This document shows, one piece after another, positions 44,606-55,371 of a stretch of 64,000 nt of DNA; positions within the stretch are counted from its first letter, which is position 1, and the number at the start of each line of letters is the position of its first letter. Under the pieces are notes generated by a model. It saw only the letters and a program-made list of their open reading frames with translations, made no database searches and was not told where the DNA came from. The DNA comes from Neoasaia chiangmaiensis (GTDB taxonomy: Bacteria; Pseudomonadota; Alphaproteobacteria; Acetobacterales; Acetobacteraceae): assembly GCF_002005465.1 (NCBI RefSeq), contig NZ_CP014691.1:434001-498000 (forward strand). The letters run 5' to 3'. The translations under genes were made by a program, and so were the position numbers.

Positions 44606-46546
44606 TTGCGCTCCAATGTCGGCTTCCGTTGTCTCATGCTGATGGCCACCTGTGCCTTTTCCACCGGATCCGCTCTCGCACAATCAGTTCAGGGCAACGT
44701 CACAGCCGACATGATACAGCGCGGAAGCGATATTCCGGCGCATCTGGAATCACAGCTTGAGGGCCGTGACTACATCAAGCGCGATGTCATGATCCCGATG
44801 CGTGACGGCGTGAAACTCCATACGGTAATTGTCATTCCGCGCAATGCGCATAACGCACCGATCCTGTTGACCCGCACACCCTACCACGCATCGGACCGGG
44901 CGAACCGGATTCCCGACGCACGGACAATGCGCTCCGTCCTGCCGCAGGGCGACGGCGTTTTCGTCGATGGCGGCTATATCCGTGTCTTTCAGGACATCCG
45001 CGGCAAATACGGGTCGGAAGGCGATTACGTCATGACGCGCCCGCCAATCGGACCATTGAATGACAGCAAGACGGACGACACAACCGACGCATGGGACACG
45101 ATCGACTGGCTGGTCAAGAATACCCCGGAAAGCAATGGCCGCGTCGGCATGACGGGTTCATCCTATGAGGGCTGGACAGTCGTCATGGCGCTTCTGCATC
45201 CACATCCCGCACTCAAGGTCGCAGCACCCGAAAGTCCCATGGTCGATGGCTGGATGGGCGATGACTGGTTCCATTACGGCGCGTTCCGACAGGGCGGTTT
45301 CGACTATTTCACGGATCAGATGAGCGCCCGCGGCGAAGGCGCTTCCATCCCGCGCCTTGATGCGGACGATTATACGAACTTCCTCGCGGACGGCTCCGCC
45401 GATGGTTTCGCGAACAAGGCGGGCCTGGAGCAATTCCCCTGGTGGAAGCGCATGCTCGCGCATCCGGCATATGATGCGTTCTGGCAGAATCAGGCACTCG
45501 ATCATCTGCTTGCACGGCAGCCTCTTACAGTCCCCACAATCTGGGAACAGGGTCTGTGGGACCAGGAGGACATGTGGGGCGCCATTCATTCCTGGATGGC
45601 GCTGAAGCAGAAACGCCAGTCTGTTCCCAATATTCTGGTCATGGGTCCCTGGCGACATAGTGGCGTCAACTACGACGGTTCGACGCTGGGGCCGCTTCAT
45701 TTCGATGGGGATACGGCGCTTTGGTATCGCACCAACGTCATGCGCCCGTTCTTCGACCAGTATCTGAAGCCGGGCAGTCCGGCGACGCATTTCGATGAGG
45801 CCATCATCTACAATACCGGTGAAAACCACTGGGATCATTTCCGGAACTGGCTCAGCGACTGCAAGGAAAGCTGCTCTGGCACAGGGCAGCGACTCTATCT
45901 GCAGGCCCAGAACAGACTGCGCTTCGAGCGCGCGAAGCCAGGCGAGGCAAGCTACATCTCCGATCCCGCGCACCCCGTGCCTTTCGTCACGCGCCCTTAT
46001 GCGTTCGCCAATGGCGCTCGCTGGAAACCATGGTTGACGACCGACCAGCGTTTTGCCGAATCACGCCCGGATGTGCTGACTTTCGAGACGCCGGTGCTCG
46101 AACATCCCGTGCGCGTCTCCGGCGTGCCGACGGCGGATCTCTTCGCTGCCACGACTGGAACCGATGCGGACTGGGTCGTAAAGGTTATCGACGTCTACCC
46201 CGCCACAGTGGCCGACCAACCGGAAATGGGCGGGTACGAGTTGCCGATGTCGATGGACATTTTCCGGGGCCGGTATGCGAAGGATTACGCACACCCTTCG
46301 GCGATTCCGGCAAATCAGGTCGAGGAGTACGAATTTACGCTGCCGGCGGTCAATCATGTCTTCCAGCCCGGGCATCGCATCATGGTGCAGATCCAATCGT
46401 CCTGGTTCCCGCTTTACGATCGCAATCCGCAAACCTATGTCTCCAACATCTTCAAGGCGAAGCCGCAGGACTACCGATCGGCAACGCAGACGATCCATTA
46501 TGGCGGGGCACAGGCGAGCAGCGTCTATCTTCCTGTCGTAAACTGA
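44606..46546 (+). CDS. alpha-amino acid ester hydrolase (CocE/NonD-like, glutaryl-7-ACA acylase family)
   Basis: Exported serine hydrolase that cleaves or transfers alpha-amino acyl groups and in relatives hydrolyses or makes beta-lactam antibiotics such as ampicillin. The 646-residue protein has a signal peptide ending at SALAQ (about residue 26) and an alpha/beta-hydrolase domain with nucleophile motif GMTGSSYEGWT (Ser near 187). The YxGDDWFHYGAFR-like cap (GDDWFHYGAFR) and the acidic cluster in WDQEDMW recognise the substrate amine. A C-terminal jelly-roll domain ends VYLPVVN. The start is a TTG at 44606 with AAGGA upstream; ATG codons at residues 11 and 13 are alternatives. Confidence 0.85.
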   Translation: MRSNVGFRCLMLMATCAFSTGSALAQSVQGNVTADMIQRGSDIPAHLESQLEGRDYIKRDVMIPMRDGVKLHTVIVIPRNAHNAPILLTRTPYHASDRANRIPDARTMRSVLPQGDGVFVDGGYIRVFQDIRGKYGSEGDYVMTRPPIGPLNDSKTDDTTDAWDTIDWLVKNTPESNGRVGMTGSSYEGWTVVMALLHPHPALKVAAPESPMVDGWMGDDWFHYGAFRQGGFDYFTDQMSARGEGASIPRLDADDYTNFLADGSADGFANKAGLEQFPWWKRMLAHPAYDAFWQNQALDHLLARQPLTVPTIWEQGLWDQEDMWGAIHSWMALKQKRQSVPNILVMGPWRHSGVNYDGSTLGPLHFDGDTALWYRTNVMRPFFDQYLKPGSPATHFDEAIIYNTGENHWDHFRNWLSDCKESCSGTGQRLYLQAQNRLRFERAKPGEASYISDPAHPVPFVTRPYAFANGARWKPWLTTDQRFAESRPDVLTFETPVLEHPVRVSGVPTADLFAATTGTDADWVVKVIDVYPATVADQPEMGGYELPMSMDIFRGRYAKDYAHPSAIPANQVEEYEFTLPAVNHVFQPGHRIMVQIQSSWFPLYDRNPQTYVSNIFKAKPQDYRSATQTIHYGGAQASSVYLPVVN

Positions 46547-46553
46547 AGGAACC

Positions 46554-47108
46554 ATGGTGATGACAAGCCAACCGATCGAGACGGCCCTGCTGGGTGGTGG
46601 ATGCTTCTGGTGCACGGAAGCGATATTCGCCAGCCTGAATGGCGTCATCGACGTCAAGCCGGGCTATGCCGGCGGCCATACGGCCAATCCGAGCTACGAG
46701 CAGGTTTGCACCGGGACGACAGACCATGCCGAGGTCATCGAAATCCGCTACGATCCCGCCGTCATCCACTACGCCGACCTGTTGCGCATCTTCTACACGA
46801 CCCACGATCCAACGACACGCGATCGCCAGGGCAATGATATCGGCACCCAGTATCGGTCAGTCATTTTCGCATTGGACGACGCGCAGAGAGAAACGGCCGA
46901 GGCCGTAACGCACGAAATCACGGCATCGCAAATCTGGCCCGCTCCAATCGTCACGGAACTGGCAGGCGCAGCCCATTTCTGGGAAGCCGAAGAAAAGCAT
47001 CACGACTATTTCGCGCGCAATCCGCATACAGGATATTGCAGTGCCGTCGTCGCGCCCAAAGTGGCAAAGGCCCGGAAACTTTATCGCGATCGTCTGAAAA
47101 CCGCATGA
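46554..47108 (+). CDS. msrA: peptide methionine sulfoxide reductase MsrA
   Basis: Reduces methionine-S-sulfoxide in oxidised proteins. The 184-residue protein has the catalytic motif GGGCFWCTEAIF (Cys about 17), the GYAGGHTANPSYEQVCTGTTDHAEV block (about 38-62) and the YFARNPHTGYC motif with a probable resolving Cys near 162. A GAAGGA precedes the ATG, seven bases after the ester hydrolase stop codon. The stop overlaps the DUF2252 gene start (ATGA), so MsrA and DUF2252 are co-translated. Confidence 0.94.
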   Translation: MVMTSQPIETALLGGGCFWCTEAIFASLNGVIDVKPGYAGGHTANPSYEQVCTGTTDHAEVIEIRYDPAVIHYADLLRIFYTTHDPTTRDRQGNDIGTQYRSVIFALDDAQRETAEAVTHEITASQIWPAPIVTELAGAAHFWEAEEKHHDYFARNPHTGYCSAVVAPKVAKARKLYRDRLKTA

Positions 47109-48547
47109 CGACAGCGTCATCGAGCGCTGTGCCTCTTTCGGCACCGACCGATCTCCGTCCTGCCAGCCTGCGAGAAGTTTCGCTGATGAAGCCTGCCAAG
47201 TCGCCCCTCGCGCCGCGTATCGAGCGTTATCGGGAGGGGCAGGCACAACGGCATCAGGCGCCACGCCGTGCTAACGCCGACTGGTCCGCATCCGACAAAC
47301 GGACCGATCCGGTCGATATATTGATCCGGCAGGGTGAAAGTCGAATTCGGGAGCTTCTGCCGGTCCGTTATGCACGGATGCGGGCATCACCCCTCGCTTT
47401 CCTTCGCGGTGCCGCAGCCGTCATGGCAAGCGATCTGGCAACGACGTCCCACGCCGGCATCAATGTGCAATCCTGCGGGGACTGCCATCTCAACAATTTC
47501 GGAAGTTATGCCACACCCGAAGGCATGCCAGTCTTCGACATCAACGATTTCGACGAAACGTCGACGGCGCCATTCGAATGGGACCTGAAAAGGCTTGCGA
47601 CCAGCCTCGTCCTGGCGGGGCGGGAAGGTGGCCTGTCCTCGCGCGAATGCCGCATGCTGGCAATTGACATGACGCAGGCCTATGTCGCGGAGATCATTCG
47701 CCTCGCGGAGATGACGCCGTTCCAGGCCTGGAACGCGCGTATCGATCTCATGCGTGTCATCGATGAGATGCCTGGACACCGCACCCGGGACAAACTGCGC
47801 CAGCGGCTGATGCGCCAGATCGCCAGTATGGTCAATCAGTTCGGCATGATCGAGCCCGGAACGATGCCGACGCTACGGGAGAACCCGCCGCTCGTTCAGC
47901 GCATTCCCAATCAGGATGACAGTGTGCGGCACGCATTTGCCCGCTACGTCGCTCAATTGCCACCTGAGCGCCGTATCCTGATGGAGCGATATGCCCTGAC
48001 GGACATCATCTTCAAGGTGGTCGGCATCGGGAGCGTCGGGACGTTCTGTGCACTGGGGCTTTTCAGTACCGCAGACGGAGAAACGATTCTTCTCCAGATC
48101 AAGGAGGCGCAATCCTCAGTGCTCGAGAACAATACCGGCATCTCGACTTTCGCCAATCACGGGGAACGCGTGGTCGTGGGACAGCGGATCATGCAGGCTG
48201 CCTCGGATGCATTCCTTGGCTGGACCCACAGCGTCGGCCAACGAAACGACGCAGCGGGCGCGGGACGTCATTTCTATGTTCGGCAAACCAAAGATTCCCG
48301 CCTGGCGGCAATCGGTGAACGCATCGAGGACGAACTGCTACCGTTCTATGCGCAACTTTGCGGTCATGCCCTGGGACGGGCGCACGGTCGCTCGGCCGAT
48401 CTGCCGTTACTTGCCGGTTATCTGGGACGTGGCCGCGGGTTTGCCGATGCCATCGCCCAGTTCGGCGTTCGATATGCCAGCCAGACGGAGAAAGACTGGC
48501 AGGTTTTCAATCGGGCCATCGCGGACGGACGGATCGAGGAAGGCTGA
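47105..48547 (+). CDS. DUF2252 protein, kinase-like fold
   Basis: A 480-residue DUF2252 protein of unknown function. The centre has an aminoglycoside-phosphotransferase-like active site: CGDCHLNNFG (about residues 123-132, catalytic-loop Asp and Asn) followed by VFDINDFDETSTAPFEWDLKRL (metal-binding DFD plus anchoring Asp). A glycine-rich GIGSVGTFC near 308 and a lysine in LLQIKEAQ near 335 are candidate nucleotide-contact elements. This suggests a circularly arranged or atypical small-molecule kinase. It is translationally coupled to msrA, hinting at repair or stress use; the substrate is unknown. The ATG at 47105 is preferred over the longer frame from 47036, which overlaps msrA. Confidence 0.78.
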   Translation: MTTASSSAVPLSAPTDLRPASLREVSLMKPAKSPLAPRIERYREGQAQRHQAPRRANADWSASDKRTDPVDILIRQGESRIRELLPVRYARMRASPLAFLRGAAAVMASDLATTSHAGINVQSCGDCHLNNFGSYATPEGMPVFDINDFDETSTAPFEWDLKRLATSLVLAGREGGLSSRECRMLAIDMTQAYVAEIIRLAEMTPFQAWNARIDLMRVIDEMPGHRTRDKLRQRLMRQIASMVNQFGMIEPGTMPTLRENPPLVQRIPNQDDSVRHAFARYVAQLPPERRILMERYALTDIIFKVVGIGSVGTFCALGLFSTADGETILLQIKEAQSSVLENNTGISTFANHGERVVVGQRIMQAASDAFLGWTHSVGQRNDAAGAGRHFYVRQTKDSRLAAIGERIEDELLPFYAQLCGHALGRAHGRSADLPLLAGYLGRGRGFADAIAQFGVRYASQTEKDWQVFNRAIADGRIEEG

Positions 48548-48555
48548 AGCGGGAA

Positions 48556-48575
48556 GGTGCCGTCCAAGCGGCACC
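48556..48575. terminator. stem-loop between convergent DUF2252 and amidohydrolase genes
   Basis: A perfect 7-bp stem (GGTGCCG with CGGCACC) and 6-nt loop lie in the 42-bp convergent gap. There is no U-tract on either side, so termination is only probable. Confidence 0.4.
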
Positions 48576-48589
48576 GCTCGCACGCTGGC

Positions 48590-49855
48590 TCAGGCGTTCA
48601 GCCGCTCGTCCGCCTCCAGCACAGCGCGCAGCAGGACATTGGCGCCGGCTGCCACATCCTCGCGTGATGCTGATTCAGCTTCATTGTGACTAAGACCACC
48701 GGCGCAGGGCACGAAGATCATCGTCGTCGGTGCAACACGCGCGACATAGGCGGCATCGTGTCCAGCACCGGAGACGATTTCGCGCGCCGGAAAATTCAGG
48801 CTCCGCGCGGCACGGGCGACGGAATCGACCAGACCACCGTCGAAGTGAACCGCCGGACTGTCCCAGATTTCGGAAATGCCGATTGAGACATCGAATTCGC
48901 GCGACAATGTCGCTGCACGATCCCGGAATGCATTTTCCATGGCAACGACGTTGCCATCCTGCGGGTCGCGGAAATCCACCGTGAAGAACACCTCGCCGGG
49001 AACGACATTACGACTGTTGGGTCGCACTTCCACCAGACCGACGGTCCCAACAGCATTTGGCGCACGATTCAGCGCAATGTCCTGAACGGATGACATCAAT
49101 CGGGTAGCCGCCTGAAGCGCGTCGTTGCGCATCGACATCGGCGTGGTACCGGCATGTGAATCCCGCCCGGAGATGGTGACTTCGTACCAGCGCATGCCTT
49201 GTACGCCCGTCACGATCCCGATCACGCGTTCCTCGGCCTCGAGAATTGGTCCCTGTTCGATATGAAGTTCGAAATAGGCCGCAAGGGGGTGCTCGCCGCA
49301 CTTTTCCTTGCCTGCGGCATCGATGGAGCGGAGCGCCGTGTCGAAACGAATGCCGTCACGATCGGCCCGGCTGTTGGCATAATCTTCGTCGAAGACTTTC
49401 GCAAAAACACCCGAGCACAGCATGGCCGGCGCAAACCGCGACCCTTCTTCGTTCGTCCAGTTGACGATCTCAATCGGGTGGCGTGTCTTGCGCCCCGTCT
49501 CGTGAAGGGCGCGCAAAACCGCGATACCACCCAGCACGCCGATGATGCCATCGAACTTGCCCCCCGTCGGCTGGGTGTCGAGATGGCTGCCGATTGCAAT
49601 CGGGGGAAGGCTGTCATCGGTCCCGGGAACCCGTGCGAACTGTATGCCCATGCTATCGGCGTGAACCGTCGCACCGAATGCCGTGCATGTTCTGACGAAC
49701 CAGTCGCGAACCTGCCGGTCTTCCTCGCTGAGTGCCAGCCGCCTGATCCCGCCCTTTGCCGTTGCGCCATACTGCGCGGTTGTCAGGATATCCGACCACA
49801 ATGCATCGGCGTCGATGCCGAGATTCCCGGGCTGTTGACGAGGTTCGTGGTTCAT
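48590..49855 (-). CDS. M20-family Zn-dependent amidohydrolase (N-carbamoyl-amino acid hydrolase / beta-ureidopropionase-like)
   Basis: Dimetal hydrolase of the hydantoinase/carbamoylase group, 421 residues. Metal and substrate motifs: GSHLDTQPTGGKFDGIIGVLG (His/Asp, about residue 78), WTNEEGSRFAPAM (Glu/Glu, about 123), ELHIEQGPILE (His, about 190), GRDSHAGTTPM and CAGGLSHNEAES (final His, about 385). Family members split N-carbamoyl-beta-alanine or allantoate. Coupling to preA by an ATGA overlap favours beta-ureidopropionase as third step of uracil breakdown, but allantoate amidohydrolase is also possible because the facing operon makes allantoate. The ATG at 49855 is used; the longer frame runs into preA. 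Confidence 0.85.
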   Translation of the reverse strand: MNHEPRQQPGNLGIDADALWSDILTTAQYGATAKGGIRRLALSEEDRQVRDWFVRTCTAFGATVHADSMGIQFARVPGTDDSLPPIAIGSHLDTQPTGGKFDGIIGVLGGIAVLRALHETGRKTRHPIEIVNWTNEEGSRFAPAMLCSGVFAKVFDEDYANSRADRDGIRFDTALRSIDAAGKEKCGEHPLAAYFELHIEQGPILEAEERVIGIVTGVQGMRWYEVTISGRDSHAGTTPMSMRNDALQAATRLMSSVQDIALNRAPNAVGTVGLVEVRPNSRNVVPGEVFFTVDFRDPQDGNVVAMENAFRDRAATLSREFDVSIGISEIWDSPAVHFDGGLVDSVARAARSLNFPAREIVSGAGHDAAYVARVAPTTMIFVPCAGGLSHNEAESASREDVAAGANVLLRAVLEADERLNA

Positions 49856-51132
49856 TGCGCGTCCTCCACTGCACGGCGTAGGGGATTGGCCGGATGGTCC
49901 GGCCAGGTCAGCACGCCGTCCGTCGGTTGTGGCTTCATCTCGATGCAGCCGGAAACCGGACATACAAGAGCACAAAGATTGCAGCCGACACATTCATCCT
50001 CGATCACTTCGTAGCGACGGGCGCCATCGACACGCAGTTTGGCGATCGACTGATGGGACGTATCCTCGCATGCAATATGGCAGAGACCGCATTTGATGCA
50101 GAGATCCTGATCGATTGCCGCGATCGTCCTGAACTTCATGTTCAGCTGGTTCCACGGGACATAATTCGGCACAGCGCGACCGGTCACCTCGGAAATCCGG
50201 GCATAACCTTTTTCGTCCATCCAGTTGGACAGGCCTGAGATCATATCTTCCACAATGCGAAAGCCATAATGCATCGCGGCCGTGCAGACCTGAAGCGACG
50301 TCGAGCCCATTGCAAGGAATTCAGCCGCATCCCGCCAGTTCGATATGCCACCGATCCCGGAAATCGGTATCCCACCCATCGTCGGATCGCGTGCAATGTC
50401 GCCAATCATACGTAGAGCAACCGGCTTGACGGCTGGTCCGCAATAACCGCCATGCGTGCCTTTGCCATCTACCGTCGGCTCGGGTGCCATCAGGTCCAGA
50501 TTGACCCCGGTTACGGACTGGATCGTATTGATCAGCGATACCGCATCCGCACCGCCGCGCCGCGCGGCCTGACCGGGCACGACGATGTTCGTAACATTCG
50601 GCGTCAGCTTCACGATCACCGGCATCCGGGTGTTCTGCTTCACCCAACGCGTAACCATCTCAACATATTCTGGCACCTGACCGACGGCCGCACCCATATT
50701 GCGTTCGGACATGCCATGCGGACAGCCGAAGTTGAGTTCGAGACCATCAGCACCCGTCTCCTCGACAAGCGGCAAGATCGCCTTCCAGCGGTCTTCCTCA
50801 CAGGGGACCATCAGACTCACAATAATGGCGCGATCCGGATAGTCCCGTTTGACAGCCTTGATCTCCGCCAGGTTGGTGGCCAATGGCCGGTCAGAAATCA
50901 GTTCGATATTATTGAGGCCCGACATCCGGCGACCTTCGAAGCCGATGGCGCCGTAACGGCTGCTGACATTGACAACGGGCGGGTCTTCACCAAGCGTCTT
51001 CCAGACAACGCCGCCCCATCCGGCTTCCAGCGCCCGACGCACATTGTATTCCTTGTCGGTCGGCGGCGCGGAGGCAAGCCAGAACGGATTGGGCGAACGG
51101 ATTCCCGCCAGATCGCACCGCAGATCAGCCAT
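49852..51132 (-). CDS. preA: NAD-dependent dihydropyrimidine dehydrogenase, subunit PreA
   Basis: Catalytic FMN subunit of the PreTA complex, reducing uracil and thymine to their 5,6-dihydro forms with NADH. The 426-residue protein has a dihydroorotate dehydrogenase-like barrel (NPFWLASAPPTDKEYNVRRALEAGWGGVV at the start) and an ELNFGCPHGMSERNMGAA segment (about 130). A catalytic Cys region is near GGYCGPAVKP and the FMN site is near SGIGGISNW. Two C-terminal 4Fe-4S motifs follow, CIKCGLCHIACE and CVGCNLCALVCPVSGC. The start at 51132 overlaps preT by eight bases. Confidence 0.93.
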   Translation of the reverse strand: MADLRCDLAGIRSPNPFWLASAPPTDKEYNVRRALEAGWGGVVWKTLGEDPPVVNVSSRYGAIGFEGRRMSGLNNIELISDRPLATNLAEIKAVKRDYPDRAIIVSLMVPCEEDRWKAILPLVEETGADGLELNFGCPHGMSERNMGAAVGQVPEYVEMVTRWVKQNTRMPVIVKLTPNVTNIVVPGQAARRGGADAVSLINTIQSVTGVNLDLMAPEPTVDGKGTHGGYCGPAVKPVALRMIGDIARDPTMGGIPISGIGGISNWRDAAEFLAMGSTSLQVCTAAMHYGFRIVEDMISGLSNWMDEKGYARISEVTGRAVPNYVPWNQLNMKFRTIAAIDQDLCIKCGLCHIACEDTSHQSIAKLRVDGARRYEVIEDECVGCNLCALVCPVSGCIEMKPQPTDGVLTWPDHPANPLRRAVEDAQ

Positions 51133-52456
51133 GAGCCCGCTCCTTGAATTCCGTGTTGATTGCCATTGCGGCGTTTCGCCCCATCGCGACGGCCGCAACC
51201 GTCAGATCCATCCCGGCGACGCAGTCTCCGCCGGCATAGACGCGCGGCAGGGAAGTGCGGCCTTTTGCATCAACCCGAATGCGACCGCTTTCGCATTCGA
51301 TCGCCAGCCCTTCTTGGGTGAAAATCTGACCAACCGCTTTCAAAACCATATCGGCCGTAATCCGAAGCGCTCCGCGATCATAGCGCGGCTGTCCATCCGG
51401 CCCCGGAGCGCCCTTATGAAAAACGACATCGATTTCGTTATTCACGCCCGCCTCAATGGCGACGGGACTGGCCCAGTGACGAATCAGCACACCGTTTGTC
51501 GCTGCCCATTCCTGTTCGTCGCGTGTCGCGGACATGGTTTCCGGCCCGCGACGATAGACCAGCGTCACGTCCTCGGCGCCGAGTCGTTTGCTTTGCACCG
51601 CGGCATCCACCGCCGTGTTGCCACCGCCAATCACGACCACGCGGCGTCCGACCGCCATATCCGACTTGTTCGTGGCTTGCCGGAGCTCCGCGATGAAATC
51701 GACGGCATTACGAACACCCGGAAGCGCTTCCCCTGCGAGATCGAGCGCACGCACGCCATTCTGTCCGATAGCCAGGAAAACAGCGTCATATTCGGTCCGA
51801 AGCGCGTCAAGAGAGAGGTTCACGCCAAGCTCACAACCGTACTCGATGGCTATGCCACCGATGTCCAGAATGAAATCCACCTCGGCCTGCGCGAAGTCAT
51901 CGACCAGCTTGTAGGCCGCAATCCCATATTCGTTCAGCCCACCGGGCTTTGCCCTGCGCTCGAAGATCGTGATCTCGTGGCCGGACATTGCCAGACGATG
52001 CGCGCAGGCCAATCCTGCCGGCCCGGCGCCGACGACTGCAATCCGTCTGCCGGAACTCTCCGCACGTCCATAGGGCTGGCCACGCACCATCTGCCAATCG
52101 ACCGCATGACGCTGCAATCGGCCGATTTCGACCGCGCGCTCTTCCTGCGCGATACGCACACACGCACCTTCGCAAAGAATCTCTGTCGGGCAGACCCTGG
52201 CGCAGGAGCCGCCCAGGATGTTGGAATCGAGAATCTGTCGCGCCGAGCCCGCCAGATCGCCGGTCGCGATGCGCCCGATAAACCCGGGGATATCGATCCC
52301 GGTCGGGCAGGCCTCCACACAAGGAGCGTCGTAGCAGTGATGACATCGCTCGGCTTCCACTACGGCCTGAGCAGAGGTAAGCGGCGGATGGATATCCTCG
52401 AAATTGCGCGCCAGCGTTGACAGGTCGAGACGGGCGCAAGCATGGATTTCGGTCAC
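51125..52456 (-). CDS. preT: NAD-dependent dihydropyrimidine dehydrogenase, subunit PreT
   Basis: Electron-transfer subunit of PreTA, FAD- and iron-sulfur-containing. The 443-residue protein has an N-terminal domain with cysteine clusters CHHCYDAPCVEACPTGIDIP and CARVCPTEILCEGAC for two 4Fe-4S centres. The FAD motif VVGAGPAGLACAHRL and the NAD(P)-binding GGGNTAVDAAVQSKRLGA follow, and a GGDCVAGMDLTVAAVAMGR FAD-closing motif ends the fold. I chose the GTG at 52456, with AGGAAAGG upstream, over a TTG at 52474. A perfect palindrome (52530-52555) lies about 75 bases upstream and resembles a RutR operator. Confidence 0.92.
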   Translation of the reverse strand: MTEIHACARLDLSTLARNFEDIHPPLTSAQAVVEAERCHHCYDAPCVEACPTGIDIPGFIGRIATGDLAGSARQILDSNILGGSCARVCPTEILCEGACVRIAQEERAVEIGRLQRHAVDWQMVRGQPYGRAESSGRRIAVVGAGPAGLACAHRLAMSGHEITIFERRAKPGGLNEYGIAAYKLVDDFAQAEVDFILDIGGIAIEYGCELGVNLSLDALRTEYDAVFLAIGQNGVRALDLAGEALPGVRNAVDFIAELRQATNKSDMAVGRRVVVIGGGNTAVDAAVQSKRLGAEDVTLVYRRGPETMSATRDEQEWAATNGVLIRHWASPVAIEAGVNNEIDVVFHKGAPGPDGQPRYDRGALRITADMVLKAVGQIFTQEGLAIECESGRIRVDAKGRTSLPRVYAGGDCVAGMDLTVAAVAMGRNAAMAINTEFKERAHG

Positions 52457-52529
52457 GGCACAGCCTTTCCTCAATCAGACAAACAACGTCTTCGGAAGAC
52501 TTGCAAACTCCGTTTCGTTCTGCAATCGA

Positions 52530-52555
52530 AAAAACTGACCCGCAGGTCAGTTTTT
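52530..52555. promoter_or_regulatory. palindrome: tetR terminator and candidate RutR-type operator upstream of preT
   Basis: An 11-bp perfect inverted repeat AAAAACTGACC-CGCA-GGTCAGTTTTT. Read on the minus strand it begins at the stop codon of the TetR gene and ends in a T-run, so it works as a rho-independent terminator. Its core TGACC-N4-GGTCA has exactly the half-sites and spacing of the E. coli RutR box (TTGACCA-NN-TGGTCAA), and it lies about 75 bases upstream of the preT start. The dual role is inference. Confidence 0.6.
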
Positions 52556-53171
52556 ATTTCGACGTTGCGTCCAGCCGTTCCGGAGATTCGCCATGCAGCA
52601 GGAGCCCAAGGATGGTCCCTGTCGCCCGGTCGAAATCGACTTCTCCGTTCAGAACCGCCGTGATCTGCGAATTCATGTCGGCGTAGAACTGCGTCATGGC
52701 CCAGAGCGAGAAGATGAAATACGGTGGGTCGACCGCCCGGATCTCTCCACGCCCGGCCCAGATCGCAAGGGTCTCGCCAATAAGATCCACGTGCATCCGC
52801 AGCGTGGTTGTCAGATAAGTGTGGACGTGTTCACCGCCCCGGAGAATCTCGTGGGCAAACAATTTCGAGGCATCGGCGTGATCCCGGGAGAAGGCAAGCT
52901 TGGCGGCAATATAGCCTCGCAGGCCTTCCGAAGCCGTCCGGTGCGGCGACAGCCAGTGCCTCGCATCGGCCAGCCAGCCCGACAGCGTGTTTTCGAGAAC
53001 GGCCCGATAGAGGGCTTCCTTGGTCCCGAAATAGTAGTGAACATTGGCTTTCGGCAACTGGGACGCACGGGCGATTTCCACCATGCTTGCGCCGGCAAAT
53101 CCATGACGCCCGAAAATTCGCTCCGCTTCCGACATGATGCGTGGCACCGCTATTTCACGGGGAATGCCCAA
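52554..53171 (-). CDS. TetR-family regulator, RutR-like
   Basis: A 205-residue TetR repressor placed between the two divergent catabolic arms. The helix-turn-helix region reads AERIFGRHGFAGASMVEIARASQLPKANVHYYFGTKEALYRAVLE (about residues 15-60, in two pieces). The C-terminal domain resembles RutR (HEILRGGEHVHTYLTTTLRMHVDLI, ending FSLWAMTQFYADMNSQITAVLNG). RutR proteins sense uracil or thymine. The start is a TTG at 53171 with GGAGG seven bases upstream; the longer frame to 53366 has no such site and overlaps the divergent dihydropyrimidinase gene. Regulation of both arms is inferred from position and the palindrome. Confidence 0.85.
   Translation of the reverse strand: MGIPREIAVPRIMSEAERIFGRHGFAGASMVEIARASQLPKANVHYYFGTKEALYRAVLENTLSGWLADARHWLSPHRTASEGLRGYIAAKLAFSRDHADASKLFAHEILRGGEHVHTYLTTTLRMHVDLIGETLAIWAGRGEIRAVDPPYFIFSLWAMTQFYADMNSQITAVLNGEVDFDRATGTILGLLLHGESPERLDATSK

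Positions 53172-55367
<2,196 letters not shown>

Positions 55368-55371
<4 letters not shown>

Noticed and set aside
50969-52420. 483-residue plus-strand frame opposite preT and preA
   Set aside because: Spans two well-supported genes on the other strand; lacks any motif and is rich in His/Arg.
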